From: Thiodiazotropha sp037384425
Lineage (GTDB): Bacteria; Pseudomonadota; Gammaproteobacteria; Chromatiales; Chromatiaceae
Assembly: GCA_037384425.1 (NCBI GenBank)
Contig: JARROA010000016.1
Location: forward strand, 1 to 64,000
Length of the DNA stretch: 64,000 nt
Direction of reading: 5' to 3'
Below are positions 26,831-36,640 of the stretch, one piece after another (positions within the stretch are counted from its first letter, which is position 1; each line of letters opens with the position of its first letter). The position numbers and the translations under genes are program-made. Under the pieces are notes generated by a model. It saw nothing but the letters and a program-made list of their open reading frames with translations, did not search any database and had not been told where the DNA came from.

Positions 26831-27181
26831 GGGTCTTCCGTGTTTTTTGCACTGGCTGTCACTTATCCATTGCAGGTTCCGGATATGCGTGGCGTGCCTT
26901 GTCGGCAGTTGTCCAGTCAGACAGGGGGTGGACGGCTTCCCGGCACAGGGAAGGGACCTGCCGTCATCTGGAGACAGGCGGATACCCTGCCTCGCGCACG
27001 AAAGAATTGCAACTGCGATCGGGGGAATGGCGGCCACGACCCTGTCTGGCGGATGTGAATGGATGATGACCTGTCTGACAGAACTCCCTATACTGGGCCG
27101 CAATGCATCGGCCATAAGAGCCGACTGTGCCGGTCTTGCCAACAGCCATCGGCGCAGCGAATAACCAAAGGGAGCAGATCC
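26831..27181. other. Divergent promoter region between RND and SMC-like operons
   Basis: About 350 bases containing the starts of two divergent operons. A sigma70-type promoter candidate for the plus strand is listed separately. No gene recognised. Confidence 0.5.
27066..27094 (+). promoter_or_regulatory. Sigma70-like promoter with embedded palindrome
   Basis: ATGACC (27066-27071), a 17-bp spacer, and TATACT (27089-27094) precede the 65-residue protein by ~90 bp. The spacer starts with an 11-bp palindrome CTGTCTGACAG (27071-27081), which could be an operator. Confidence 0.45.
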
Positions 27182-27379
27182 ATGTCGATGTCCGATCAGA
27201 CACCCACTCAGGGCAGTGAAGAGATGGGCCCAACCGCGGAGGAGTTCCTGGCCTACTGTGACGCCGAGCGCGAACGCCGGCTCAACTCGGGAGAGCCGTT
27301 CGATCAGGAGGCCTTCGAACAGGCGGTGCAAATGGTGCTCGACAAACTGCATGTACTGGCGGACGAGGGCTGGACATGA
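27182..27379 (+). CDS. Small acidic protein coupled to SMC-like ATPase
   Basis: 65 residues, no membrane segment or signal peptide, mostly helical and acidic (EEFLAYCDAERERRLNSGEP, FEQAVQMVLDKLHVLADEG). ATG 27182 has AAGGGAGC about seven bases upstream. Its stop overlaps the start of the ATPase gene by ATGA, so the two are translationally coupled and the small protein is probably a partner or regulator of the ATPase. I recognise no family. A single Cys sits in AYCDAE. Confidence 0.75.
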   Translation: MSMSDQTPTQGSEEMGPTAEEFLAYCDAERERRLNSGEPFDQEAFEQAVQMVLDKLHVLADEGWT

Positions 27380-29283
27380 TCATCAATTCCATCAAGGCCA
27401 GCAACGTCCTCAAGTACGCCAACCTCGAGCTGCGGGATCTTCCTGAGCGGGGTCTGATCGCCATCACCGGTCCAAACGAATCTGGCAAGAGCAGTATCGG
27501 CGAGACCGTCTGTTTCGCTCTCTTCGGTCGCACCTTCTCCCTCGATTTCGACGAGCTGACCAAGATCATCCGTTGGGACGAGACCCACTGCTCGGCGGAG
27601 CTGGAGTTCACACCCAGCGACGGTCGGCGTTATCGTCTCGAGCGCTTCCTCGACGACGCCGGCAACCACAGTGCGCGGCTGGCGCTGGCGGAGGCTGCAG
27701 GGGCGGAACCGCTGGCCCGGGGTATCGAACAGGTGGCCGACAAGATCTATGAACTCATCGGATACGAATTCGAGGAGTTCATCGAGTCCTTCTACCTGGC
27801 CCAGCGGGAGATCACCACACCCCATCCCCACAGCTACGCGGTGAAGACCATGGCGGGACTGGTGACCCTGGAGTATTGCGCCGAGGCCTGCCAGGAGGAC
27901 CACGACGAGACCCAGGCGGAAGTGGAGACCCGGCAGACGGATCTGGCCAAGCTGCAGAACGAGCTGGATGAGCTGGCGATCGACCCCCGCCTGCTGGCCG
28001 ATCTGAAGAGCGAACAGGAGGCCGTGGCCCGTAGTATGGCGGAGGCCAATGGTTTGATCGAGCGTCTGGATGGGGCCTCGGTCGACTACCAGGACGCGTT
28101 GCCGAAACGCGAGAAGGCGCTCTCCTCACGGGGTCGCGCCGGCTTCTGGGGTTTTCTCTGTCTGCTACTGGCCGTGTTGGCGGGATCCGGCTGGTATCTG
28201 CTGGCGCAGATTCCCGAACATGATATGGCTGTGAAGCTGGCCGATTTCCTCACTTCCCGCTTTGCGTTCTGGCAGCCGGATAAGGTGCCCTGGCTGCTTT
28301 ATGGCGCGGTGGTGCTGGCCTTTCTCTGCCTCTTCTTCCTGTTTCGCCGCAACCTGCTGGCGGGGCAGGCCAAGGGGCTGGAGCCGGCGGCCCAGACCCT
28401 CTCGGCCCTGCTCGACGATCTGCCGCAAGCGGGGTCCGAGCAGGATACAACACAAGAGCCGCGCGGCGAGGTGGTCGAGGCAGAGCCCGTCGAGCAGGCG
28501 TCGGTTGTGGCTGAGTCCGATGCGGAGGCGCCGCAGGCGCAGACGGAAGCCGTCGACCGGGCGGCGCGTGGACGGCTCAGCCAGCGCATCAGCGACTGGC
28601 AGGCCACCACCCAGGAGGTGCGCGACGGCATCGGTGATGAGCAGAATCTGCTGCGCCGGCAGGTGGAGGTCGACACCCGGCGCAAGAGCGAGCTGGATCA
28701 GGCTGTGGCACTGGAGCAGGCGCGTATCGACAAGGCCGAACAGCTGCGCGCGATGCAGGAGGATGTGAAGCAACGGATCGGCGAGCGTGAGCGCCATATC
28801 GAGGTCTGTTCCCTGGCCGGGCAATTGATCCAGGGCGCCACCCGCGAAGTCTCCTACCAGTTCAACCGCAAACTGCGCGGATTGGTGAGCAAGACCCTGC
28901 CGTTGTTCACCGAAAACCGCTACGAGCACCTGCAGATCGAGGACGACCTGACGGTGCGCGCCTTCTCCAGTGAGAAACGGGACTTCATGGATCTGGACGA
29001 AATCTCCAGCGGCACCCAGCGCCAGATCATGCTGGCGGTGCGCCTGGCCCTCTCCCAGGAGCTGGTCGGGCGCACCGTGAAGGGCAACCAGTTTCTGTTT
29101 CTCGACGAACCTTTCGCCTTCTTCGATGATCGGCGTACGCGCAGCGCCCTCACCGTATTGCCTACCCTCAGCGAGGAGTTGAATCAGATCTGGATCATCG
29201 GCCAGGCCTTTGCCGATGACCTGCGGTTCGATCTGCACATCCGCTGTGAACGGGGAAAGGATACGATCACGCTGCCGGCCTGA
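27376..29283 (+). CDS. SMC/YhaN-like ATPase with a transmembrane hairpin
   Basis: 635 residues. ABC-type ATPase head split by a long insert as in SbcC/Rad50/YhaN: Walker A GPNESGKSS (32-40), Q-loop AQRE (142-145), signature SSGTQRQI (544-551), Walker B FLFLDEP (573-579) and D-loop FFDD. Coiled coils occupy about 165-245 and 395-475. Where a hinge or zinc hook would be there are two hydrophobic segments (257-276 and 304-324) joined by a ~27-residue loop, and then an acidic Glu/Ala-rich linker. So the protein should sit in the inner membrane with heads in the cytosol. YhaN relatives act in DNA metabolism with an Mre11-like nuclease; none is encoded in this window. Function unknown. Confidence 0.8.
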   Translation: MIINSIKASNVLKYANLELRDLPERGLIAITGPNESGKSSIGETVCFALFGRTFSLDFDELTKIIRWDETHCSAELEFTPSDGRRYRLERFLDDAGNHSARLALAEAAGAEPLARGIEQVADKIYELIGYEFEEFIESFYLAQREITTPHPHSYAVKTMAGLVTLEYCAEACQEDHDETQAEVETRQTDLAKLQNELDELAIDPRLLADLKSEQEAVARSMAEANGLIERLDGASVDYQDALPKREKALSSRGRAGFWGFLCLLLAVLAGSGWYLLAQIPEHDMAVKLADFLTSRFAFWQPDKVPWLLYGAVVLAFLCLFFLFRRNLLAGQAKGLEPAAQTLSALLDDLPQAGSEQDTTQEPRGEVVEAEPVEQASVVAESDAEAPQAQTEAVDRAARGRLSQRISDWQATTQEVRDGIGDEQNLLRRQVEVDTRRKSELDQAVALEQARIDKAEQLRAMQEDVKQRIGERERHIEVCSLAGQLIQGATREVSYQFNRKLRGLVSKTLPLFTENRYEHLQIEDDLTVRAFSSEKRDFMDLDEISSGTQRQIMLAVRLALSQELVGRTVKGNQFLFLDEPFAFFDDRRTRSALTVLPTLSEELNQIWIIGQAFADDLRFDLHIRCERGKDTITLPA

Positions 29284-29386
29284 GGGTTTTTGCGCGCCAA
29301 GTCCGCCAACGAAAGCCAATCCTCGTCAAGGGTGCAATCATGCATAGGTTTTCGGCGGCGAACGTATCACTTCGATCGGTCCCGCG

Positions 29387-31903
29387 ATGATCACTGAAAC
29401 ACTGCCGGTCGCGAAGGTCGTTCCTGAACTCGTCGCTGCTTTTGCGACGCACCCTTCCGCGGTACTTTGTGCGCCTCCGGGCTCGGGTAAGACGACCAGG
29501 GTCCCCCTTGAGCTGCTCCACGCCCCCTGGCTGGGTGACGCGAAGATTCTGCTGTTGGAGCCGAGGCGGTTGGCGGCGCGTGCGGCGGCCAGCCATATGG
29601 CCGCGTTGCTGGGCGAAAAGCTGGGTCAGCGTGTGGGCTACAGCATCCGTCTGGAACGCAAGGTCTCCGCCGCTACCCGTATCGAGGTGGTGACCGAAGG
29701 CATCCTGACCCGGCGTCTGCAGGAGGACACTGAACTCAAGGGTGTCGGACTGGTCATCTTCGACGAGTACCACGAACGGAATCTGCAGACCGACCTGGGA
29801 CTGGCGCTGAGTCTGGATGTGCAGCAGGGGCTGCGCGAAGACCTGCGCCTGCTGGTGATGTCGGCGACACTGGACGCCGAGCGGGTCAGCGCTCTGTTGG
29901 GTGAGGCCCCGGTGATCGAGGCGCAGGGGCGCAGTTATCCGGTGTCGCTCCACTATCTGGATCAGACACCCGACCGACGGCGCATCCCGCAACAGACCGC
30001 TGCCGCAGTGCGCCAGGCCCTGCGCGAGCAGACGGGTGATCTGCTGGTGTTTCTGCCCGGTGTGCGGGAGATACGCGAGACAGCTTCCCGTCTGAGCGAG
30101 TCATTGCGGGATGAGCGATCCCCGCCGTTGATGATGCCGCTCTATGGTGAGCTGCCGAGGGCCGAGCAGGATCGCGCTCTGGTGCCTGATGCCGAAGGAC
30201 GCCGCCGGATTGTCCTCACGACGTCGATCGCCGAGACCAGTCTCACCATCGAGGGGGTCTCCACGGTGGTTGACAGCGGATGGTCGAGAAGGCCCGTGTT
30301 TCTACCCGGCCTGGGGCTGACCCGGCTGGAGACACAGCCCGTGTCACAGGCGGCGGCCGCGCAACGGGCGGGGCGTGCGGGGCGGTTGGGTCCCGGTAGT
30401 TGCTACCGGCTGTGGTCTGAGTTCCGGCAGTCGCGGCTAGCGGCATTCCATTCGGCGGAGATCCTGCAGGCCGACCTGACGCCGTTGGTGCTGGAGCTGG
30501 CGCGCTGGGGCGTCAGCGATCCCACCCAGCTGCGTTGGCCGGAGCTGCCGCCAAAGCCGGCCGTCGAACAGGCACAGGCCCTGTTGCAGAGACTCGGCGC
30601 GCTCGATGCCCAGCAGTGTCTGACGTCGCTGGGCCGCGACATGGCCAGGTTGCCGCTGCATCCCAGACTGGCTCATATGCTGCTGCGCAGCGGCAAACGA
30701 CAACGCCGCCAGCTGTGCGATCTGGCCGCGCTGCTGAGCGAGCGGGATATCCTCTCGCGGGAGGCCGGGAGTGTCGATGTGGAGTTGCGGCTGCGACTGT
30801 TGGAAGCATGGCGTGAGGCCGGCGGCAAGCGCTCGTCTTCGACGCTGAACATAACGGCCTGCCGCCAGCTCGACCGGGTCAGCCGGGATTGGTCCGGTCG
30901 CATCGCGAGGGTTGCCGATGCGCATGCGCAGCACGATCTCACCACGGCACAATCTCTGGCCCTGGCCTATCCGGACCGGATCGCGCAACGGACAGCGCAT
31001 GCCCGCTTCCGTCTGGTCAGTGGTCGGGCGGTGCGTCTGTCGGAGGAGGATCCGCTGGCCGCCGCCGATTTTCTGGTTGCGGCGCAGTTGGACGCCGGTA
31101 AAAAAGAGGGGTGGGTACGGCTGGCTGCGGCGATCGGCTTGTCCGAGCTGCGGGAGCTGCCGGACCTGACGATCACGCATCGGGACAGGGTCTATTGGGA
31201 CAGCGCCGATCAACGTGTCAGGGCCCTGCGGGTAGAGACGATAGGTGCCTTGGAGTTGTCCCGTCAGCCACTAAGGGATGCCGATCCGGAGGCGCTGCGC
31301 GGCGCCCTGCTTCAGGGTGTCGCCGAACAGGGACTCGGGGTGCTGCCCTGGAACAAGGGGCTGCGCCGTTGGCAGGCGCGAGTCGTTTGGCTACGAACGG
31401 CACTGCAGGAAAGTGATCTGCCCGACCTTTCAGACGACTGGTTATTGCGTCATCTCGACCTGTGGCTGGCCCCCTGGCTCGATGGTATGACACAGCTGGC
31501 GCAACTGCAGCGAATCGACCTGGATGCCGTTCTGCGCAGCCGACTGAGCTGGCAGCAGCAGCAACTGATCGAACAGGAGGCCCCTTCCCATCTTCAGGTG
31601 CCCAGTGGTTCCAGGATTCCCCTGCACTATGAGCCGGGTGCGGCGCCGGTGCTGGCGGTACGGCTGCAGGAACTGTTCGGCCTTGCCGAGACCCCTCGGC
31701 TCGGGCGCGGTCGCGTGCCGGTCATGCTACACCTGCTCTCGCCCGCGCAGCGTCCGATGCAGATTACAGACGATCTCGCGGGTTTCTGGCAGCGGACCTA
31801 TCCCGAGGTCAAAAAGGAGTTGAAAGGTCGCTATCCAAAACACTACTGGCCCGACGATCCGCTGCGGGCGGTCGCCACGGCACGGGCCAAGCCCAGACGA
31901 TGA
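29387..31903 (+). CDS. hrpB: ATP-dependent RNA helicase HrpB
   Basis: 838 residues, the normal HrpB size. Helicase motifs in order: I APPGSGKTTRVP (about 30), Ia PRRLAARAAASHMA, II DEYH (DEAH variant of HrpB), III MSATLD, V TTSIAETSLTIEGV and VI QRAGRAGR; the C-terminal half is the HrpB-specific extension, ending with the basic DPLRAVATARAKPRR typical of the family. DExH-box helicase whose cellular role is not settled. It begins ~100 bp after the SMC-like gene on the same strand. ATG at 29387; no strong Shine-Dalgarno seen. Confidence 0.93.
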   Translation: MITETLPVAKVVPELVAAFATHPSAVLCAPPGSGKTTRVPLELLHAPWLGDAKILLLEPRRLAARAAASHMAALLGEKLGQRVGYSIRLERKVSAATRIEVVTEGILTRRLQEDTELKGVGLVIFDEYHERNLQTDLGLALSLDVQQGLREDLRLLVMSATLDAERVSALLGEAPVIEAQGRSYPVSLHYLDQTPDRRRIPQQTAAAVRQALREQTGDLLVFLPGVREIRETASRLSESLRDERSPPLMMPLYGELPRAEQDRALVPDAEGRRRIVLTTSIAETSLTIEGVSTVVDSGWSRRPVFLPGLGLTRLETQPVSQAAAAQRAGRAGRLGPGSCYRLWSEFRQSRLAAFHSAEILQADLTPLVLELARWGVSDPTQLRWPELPPKPAVEQAQALLQRLGALDAQQCLTSLGRDMARLPLHPRLAHMLLRSGKRQRRQLCDLAALLSERDILSREAGSVDVELRLRLLEAWREAGGKRSSSTLNITACRQLDRVSRDWSGRIARVADAHAQHDLTTAQSLALAYPDRIAQRTAHARFRLVSGRAVRLSEEDPLAAADFLVAAQLDAGKKEGWVRLAAAIGLSELRELPDLTITHRDRVYWDSADQRVRALRVETIGALELSRQPLRDADPEALRGALLQGVAEQGLGVLPWNKGLRRWQARVVWLRTALQESDLPDLSDDWLLRHLDLWLAPWLDGMTQLAQLQRIDLDAVLRSRLSWQQQQLIEQEAPSHLQVPSGSRIPLHYEPGAAPVLAVRLQELFGLAETPRLGRGRVPVMLHLLSPAQRPMQITDDLAGFWQRTYPEVKKELKGRYPKHYWPDDPLRAVATARAKPRR

Positions 31904-32327
31904 AGTATTCGGCAGGCGAGAGGGATCGGAACTGCACGTGTGCAGTTGTCTGCATGGCATTCGTGTAAGGAACAGAAGGAATGAATTTCCTCGAGCGCTT
32001 TTTTCGCGCGGATAGGCGATGTCGCGCTGGTGCTCGGTAGCATAAATTTCAGCAACTTTCTGATGAATGTGACAAAATTAGGACTGTCGGATAACGTTGA
32101 CATCTACCCGCAGTCATGGGGGATTGCGGCCCCAGGGTTACGCACCCATGTGAGTTTCAGCCACCCGGGAAGGGTTAACGAACCCGCGAAGTCTATACAC
32201 AGATGATAACGAATTCTCTCTCGCTGAGCATGAAGTCCCATGATCGGGTTGTCGGCGTCAAGGAGTGACAGCTTGCTGAGGCGGGTCAACGGCAGCACGA
32301 ACAGGGCATGGATTGACACAGGGAATA
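31904..32327. other. Intergenic region upstream of RpfC-like kinase
   Basis: About 420 bases. Contains an 8-bp inverted repeat (31930-31947) just after hrpB and small stems such as CCGCA..TGCGG near 32109-32131 and GGGTT-AAC-GAACCC near 32170. It should hold the kinase promoter. No gene or known riboswitch could be recognised. Confidence 0.4.
31930..31947. repeat. Inverted repeat after hrpB
   Basis: AACTGCAC-GT-GTGCAGTT, a perfect 8-bp inverted repeat with a 2-bp centre, 27 bases after the hrpB stop. No T-tract follows. It could be an operator or a hairpin. Confidence 0.5.
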
Positions 32328-34895
32328 ATGGACACTAGCAGCGCAACAAAACGACGGCTGGTAGAGATCAGCTCGTACTTTCTACGCCTGAAAGGCAGGA
32401 AAGACAGTGAGTTCGAGCAATCGTTCGTGCGTTTCGGTTTTGTCTCGCTGTTCATTGTCTATGCCTATCTTCTGCAGCTGCTTGGCCAGCTTGATGGACT
32501 TGGCCACTATCTCCTCCGGCTGGGATTCTTCTATCAGGTGATCTCCTTGGCGTTTGTCGCCGCTATCTCGATCTGGCCGACCAGCAATCGTCTACGCAGG
32601 TCGCTGACCACTGCCTGTGATGCACTCATGGTCAGTTTGGCCATGCTGTTGGGTGGGGAGGTTACCTCCTTTCTCTACATCCTCTATCTCTGGATCACCC
32701 TCGGCAATGGCTTGCGCTACGGGCGACATGATCTGTTGCTGGCCTGCGGCCTGAGTATCACCGGTTTTGCGGGCGTCATCCTGTTCAGCGATTTCTGGCG
32801 GCAGGAAGTTGTGCTGAGCCTCGGTCTGCTGGTGGGTCTGCTGATCATCCCGCTGTTTGTCTCCTCTTTGCTCAAGCGGTTGGAATTGGAAAAGCAACGT
32901 GCAGAGACCGCGAACCAGGCCAAGAGCCGGTTCCTGGCCAACATGAGCCATGAGATCCGTACACCGCTCAACGGTGTCGTGGGCATGGCTGATTTGTTGG
33001 TTGGCACGCCCCTGAACGATGAACAGAAGGACATCGTGCGCAGTATTCAGGCTTCCGCTGAGTCTTTGGTCAGCTTGATCGAGGATATCCTGGATATCTC
33101 GAAGATCGAGGCGGGTAAGGTCGAGATTCACCTGGTCGATCAGGACCTCTATATGCTGGTCTACGACACCATGGTGATGATCCGCACCCAGACCCTGAAC
33201 AAGCCGATTCGGCTCGATCTCTGGATCGAACCCGAAGTGCCTCCGGTGGTGCGGATCGATCCACTGATGCTGCGTCAAGTGCTGCTCAATCTGCTCTCCA
33301 ATGCGGTGAAGTTCACCGAGCAGGGTAGCGTTACGGTACGTATCTCCCGCAAGTCATCGAACTCGGATCAGGAACCCGGAGAGTCGCTCCTGTTCGAAGT
33401 CATCGACACAGGAATCGGCATCTCGGAACACCATCTGCAACGTATCTTCGAACGTTTCACTCAGCTGGACGACTCCGTGACCCGGCGCTATTCAGGCACC
33501 GGACTCGGCACCACGATCACCAAGCAACTGGTGGAACTGATGCACGGTAGGATTGGGGTTGAAAGTCATCTCGGCAGCGGCAGTCGTTTTTGGTTCGAGC
33601 TGCCTCTGGAGATGCCGTCACGGCGCCTGGACGAGGCCCGTCTGCAGGCCGCGCAGTGGATTCTGTTCACCGATGACGGCTATCAGGAATCGACCACGCT
33701 GGCGGCGCTGGAAAAGCACGATCTGATCACCAAAGTCACTCAATCGGGAGCCAGCGGGTTTCAGGAACTGCTGAATGCGGTTTCAATGAACAAAGCCTAT
33801 GATGTGGCGATCGTGGATGAGCAACGGGTGAGCATCCCGGTCGACCAGTTGGCCAATGCGATACGCAGTGAACCGAAACTGCAAGACCTCGTGCTGATGC
33901 TGGTCACGCCCGAACCGTTGACGCAGGAACGCAAGCAGTTTCTGCGACAAGCCGGTTATCTTGTCATCGTCTCGTCCGAGGACAGTCCAGAGACCTTCCA
34001 ACACGCCCTCTACTATGCCCTGGCGGCGAGAGGGAAATTCGATGTGGCGAGCGATGAAGCGGGTTACTCTTTGATCAGTCTGGCCAGATGCCGTTACCGC
34101 GTTCTACTGGCCGAGGACAACTACATCAATCAAAAAGTGGTACAGAAGATCCTGCAGCGTGCGGGACATCAAGTGAGTGTCGCCGATACGGGCGAGCAGA
34201 CCCTGCAGGCGCTGCTGGAGCATGAGTACGATCTGGCTATCCTCGACATGCAGATGCCTGACATGGGAGGCGTCGAGGTGATCAAACGCTATCATGCCAG
34301 CGATGGGGCAAACCTGGAGATGCCGTTTATGATGCTGACGGCCAATGCCACAGTGGAAGCCCAACAGCAGTGTCACAAGCTCGGCGTCAGCGCGTTTCTC
34401 ACCAAGCCGGTTCGTTCGGCCCAACTGGTCAGGATTGTCGATGAGGTGATGCAGGGTAAATATCCCTCGCAACTGGATGATCAACAGATTGAGAATCGAC
34501 TTTCCGATGCGGAGCAATCCGACAAGCAGGGATTACTCATCGATGCCACGGTATTGGAGGATCTGGCAAAGCTCAGCCAAACCCCCGATTTCCTGCACCA
34601 GTTGATGACGAAGTTCTATCAGGACTCCGAGCAGTTGCTCGACTCCATGGAGAAAGCCGTAGAGACGACTTCCTTATCCGACTACCGTGAAGCGGCTCAT
34701 GCCCTGGCGGGAAATGCCGCCGGTATGGGGGCCCATACCCTCAAAGCGATCTGTTCATCGGCCGCCTCGCTCGATGATGTGCAGTTTGCACAGCAGGCTG
34801 AAGCCTTGTTCGCGGAGATCTCCTCCACCTACTCGCTGACACATAAGGCGCTGACCGACTATCTTGCCTCCCGGGATGTCAGCGGGATGCAATAG
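32328..34895 (+). CDS. RpfC-like hybrid sensor histidine kinase with receiver and Hpt domains
   Basis: 855 residues from ATG 32328 (AGGGA close upstream; an in-frame TTG at 32313 is possible). About five N-terminal TMs (35-180) with YLWITLGNGLRYGR, as in DSF sensor RpfC; HisKA with NMSHEIRTPLNG (phospho-His208); HATPase NLLSNAVKFTEQG, DTGIGIS, GTGLGTTITKQLVELMHG; a weak middle pseudo-receiver (440-565); a true receiver with LLAEDNYINQ and phospho-Asp640; a C-terminal Hpt with AHALAGNAAGMGA (His791). This is the complete RpfC phosphorelay. The likely output is the RpfG-like HD-GYP protein at 38.5-39.6 kb. A DSF synthase (RpfF) gene is not in the window, so the ligand is inference. Confidence 0.88.
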   Translation: MDTSSATKRRLVEISSYFLRLKGRKDSEFEQSFVRFGFVSLFIVYAYLLQLLGQLDGLGHYLLRLGFFYQVISLAFVAAISIWPTSNRLRRSLTTACDALMVSLAMLLGGEVTSFLYILYLWITLGNGLRYGRHDLLLACGLSITGFAGVILFSDFWRQEVVLSLGLLVGLLIIPLFVSSLLKRLELEKQRAETANQAKSRFLANMSHEIRTPLNGVVGMADLLVGTPLNDEQKDIVRSIQASAESLVSLIEDILDISKIEAGKVEIHLVDQDLYMLVYDTMVMIRTQTLNKPIRLDLWIEPEVPPVVRIDPLMLRQVLLNLLSNAVKFTEQGSVTVRISRKSSNSDQEPGESLLFEVIDTGIGISEHHLQRIFERFTQLDDSVTRRYSGTGLGTTITKQLVELMHGRIGVESHLGSGSRFWFELPLEMPSRRLDEARLQAAQWILFTDDGYQESTTLAALEKHDLITKVTQSGASGFQELLNAVSMNKAYDVAIVDEQRVSIPVDQLANAIRSEPKLQDLVLMLVTPEPLTQERKQFLRQAGYLVIVSSEDSPETFQHALYYALAARGKFDVASDEAGYSLISLARCRYRVLLAEDNYINQKVVQKILQRAGHQVSVADTGEQTLQALLEHEYDLAILDMQMPDMGGVEVIKRYHASDGANLEMPFMMLTANATVEAQQQCHKLGVSAFLTKPVRSAQLVRIVDEVMQGKYPSQLDDQQIENRLSDAEQSDKQGLLIDATVLEDLAKLSQTPDFLHQLMTKFYQDSEQLLDSMEKAVETTSLSDYREAAHALAGNAAGMGAHTLKAICSSAASLDDVQFAQQAEALFAEISSTYSLTHKALTDYLASRDVSGMQ

Positions 34896-35191
34896 CCGTC
34901 AGATTGCCTGCTCCAATACAGATACTGATTACCGCATGGCATAGCCGCCGTCCTTTGGTGGAGCGGCGCTGCGGAGCGAACAGTCGGTATCCCTCTCCGG
35001 ACGTCCCGCCCGTCAAGATCGCAGTGCCACCATGAGAAGTCCGACTGAACGGCCGTTTGCCTGTCGGGTTATGGGGAAGCGTAGTCGTCTCGGATAGGGG
35101 GCGTCGAGGCCCGTAAGGCTTGGGTCAGGGCCACTAACTTGGGTTATGATGGTGGCATACGGTTGGCTTCCCCAATTCCAGTGAGCATAGC
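34896..35191. other. Region upstream of trkH
   Basis: About 300 bases without a recognisable gene. A loose promoter candidate is TTGGGT (35120-35125) and TATGAT (35145-35150) with a long 19-bp spacer, 40 bases ahead of the trkH start. Confidence 0.3.
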
Positions 35192-36640
35192 GTGCACGCC
35201 TATTCCATTGCCCTGACCATTGGCGTCTTCTCGGTGATATTCGGTTTCACCCTGATGGTGCCGATCGCGATTGCCATCGGTTATGGCGAGTTGCAGGAAG
35301 TCGTCGATTTTCTCATACCGCTCATCGGCTCTCTGGTGCTTGGCGGGTCGCTCTGGCTCATCGGCCGCCGTGAACCGGCCAATCTCGGTACCCGGGACGG
35401 TTTTCTCATCGTGGTGCTGTTCTGGGTCATTCTCAGCGTCCTGGGCGCCTGGCCGTTGATGATCAGCACCGACCTGAAGCCGTTGGATGCGCTGTTCGAA
35501 GCTGTTTCGGGTGTCACGACGACCGGGGCTACGGTCATGACCGGTCTGGACGAGCTGCCGAAATCGGTGCTGTTCTATCGGCAGCAGTTGCAATGGCTCG
35601 GAGGCATGGGGCTCATCGTGCTGGGTGTGGCGGTACTCCCCATGCTGGGAATTGGCGGTATGCAGCTCTATCGCGCGGAAGTTCCGGGCCCCACCAAGGA
35701 GGAGAAGTTGACTCCGCGGCTGGCACAGACGGCACGTGCCCTGTGGTTGCTCTATTTTGCCATGACCGTGGCCTGTGCCGCAGGCTACTGGCTGGCAGGC
35801 ATGAGTCTGTTCGATGCGGTTGCTCACAGCCTCTCCACCGTCTCCACCGGCGGCTTCTCCACACATGATGCCAGCATCGGCTATTACGACAGCAAAGTGG
35901 TGGAGTTGGTCGCAGTCGTCTTCATGTTGTTGGCGGCGATCAACTTCGGTGTCCATTTCACCGCCTGGCATCACCGCAATCCACTCCACTATTGGCGTGA
36001 TCCTGAGGCCAATACCTTTCTGCGCTTTGTGGTCGCCGTGGTACTCGTTGTCAGCACCGTGCTGCTGCTCGAAGGGGAGTACAGTCATCTCGGCAGGAGT
36101 GTGCAGGATGCCCTCTTCGAGGTGGTGTCCCTGGTCACCAGTACCGGTTTCGCCAAGGTGGATTTTTCCCACTGGCCGGACTTTCTGCCCATGCTCCTGA
36201 TCTTCATCAGCTTCGTGGGTGGCTGTGGTGGATCGACCGCGGGAGGCATGAAGGTGATGCGGGTGATGTTGCTGATCCAGCAGGGGATGCAACAGATCCG
36301 TTCGCTGATTCATCCTCACGCTTTGATCCCCGTTCGTATCGGGAAGCGTACGGTGGACCCCCGCCTGATGCAGAGTATTTGGGGATTTTTCGGACTCTAC
36401 ATGGCGACGTTTGCCCTGCTGGTCCTGTTGATGATCCACGCCGGTCTCGATGAGCGTTCGGCATTCGCCGCGGTGGCGACTTGCATGAACAATCTAGGCC
36501 CGGGATTGGGTGAGGTGGCCTACACCTTCCAGAGCGTCAGTGACATGGGGAAACTGCTTTCCATTCTCGCCATGCTCCTGGGCCGGTTGGAGATATTCAC
36601 CCTGCTGGTGCTGCTCTCTCCCGGATTCTGGCTTCGTTGA
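35192..36640 (+). CDS. trkH: Trk potassium uptake protein TrkH
   Basis: 482 residues, full TrkH length, with ten or so membrane segments and the four selectivity-filter-like loops: SGVTTTGATVM, LSTVSTGGFSTHD, SLVTSTGFAKVDF and TCMNNLGPGLG. TrkH conducts K+ (or Na+-dependent K+) inward and needs the cytosolic NAD/ATP-binding TrkA, which is not encoded here. The start is GTG (GTG CAC GCC). It stands between an RpfC-like kinase and a degenerate signalling protein, convergent with the latter. Confidence 0.92.
   Translation: MHAYSIALTIGVFSVIFGFTLMVPIAIAIGYGELQEVVDFLIPLIGSLVLGGSLWLIGRREPANLGTRDGFLIVVLFWVILSVLGAWPLMISTDLKPLDALFEAVSGVTTTGATVMTGLDELPKSVLFYRQQLQWLGGMGLIVLGVAVLPMLGIGGMQLYRAEVPGPTKEEKLTPRLAQTARALWLLYFAMTVACAAGYWLAGMSLFDAVAHSLSTVSTGGFSTHDASIGYYDSKVVELVAVVFMLLAAINFGVHFTAWHHRNPLHYWRDPEANTFLRFVVAVVLVVSTVLLLEGEYSHLGRSVQDALFEVVSLVTSTGFAKVDFSHWPDFLPMLLIFISFVGGCGGSTAGGMKVMRVMLLIQQGMQQIRSLIHPHALIPVRIGKRTVDPRLMQSIWGFFGLYMATFALLVLLMIHAGLDERSAFAAVATCMNNLGPGLGEVAYTFQSVSDMGKLLSILAMLLGRLEIFTLLVLLSPGFWLR

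Noticed and set aside
24527..27058. Open frame of 843 codons opposite the RND exporter
   Set aside because: Composition is His/Gln/Gly-rich, the typical antisense translation of a membrane protein; no family match and the RND gene is solid.
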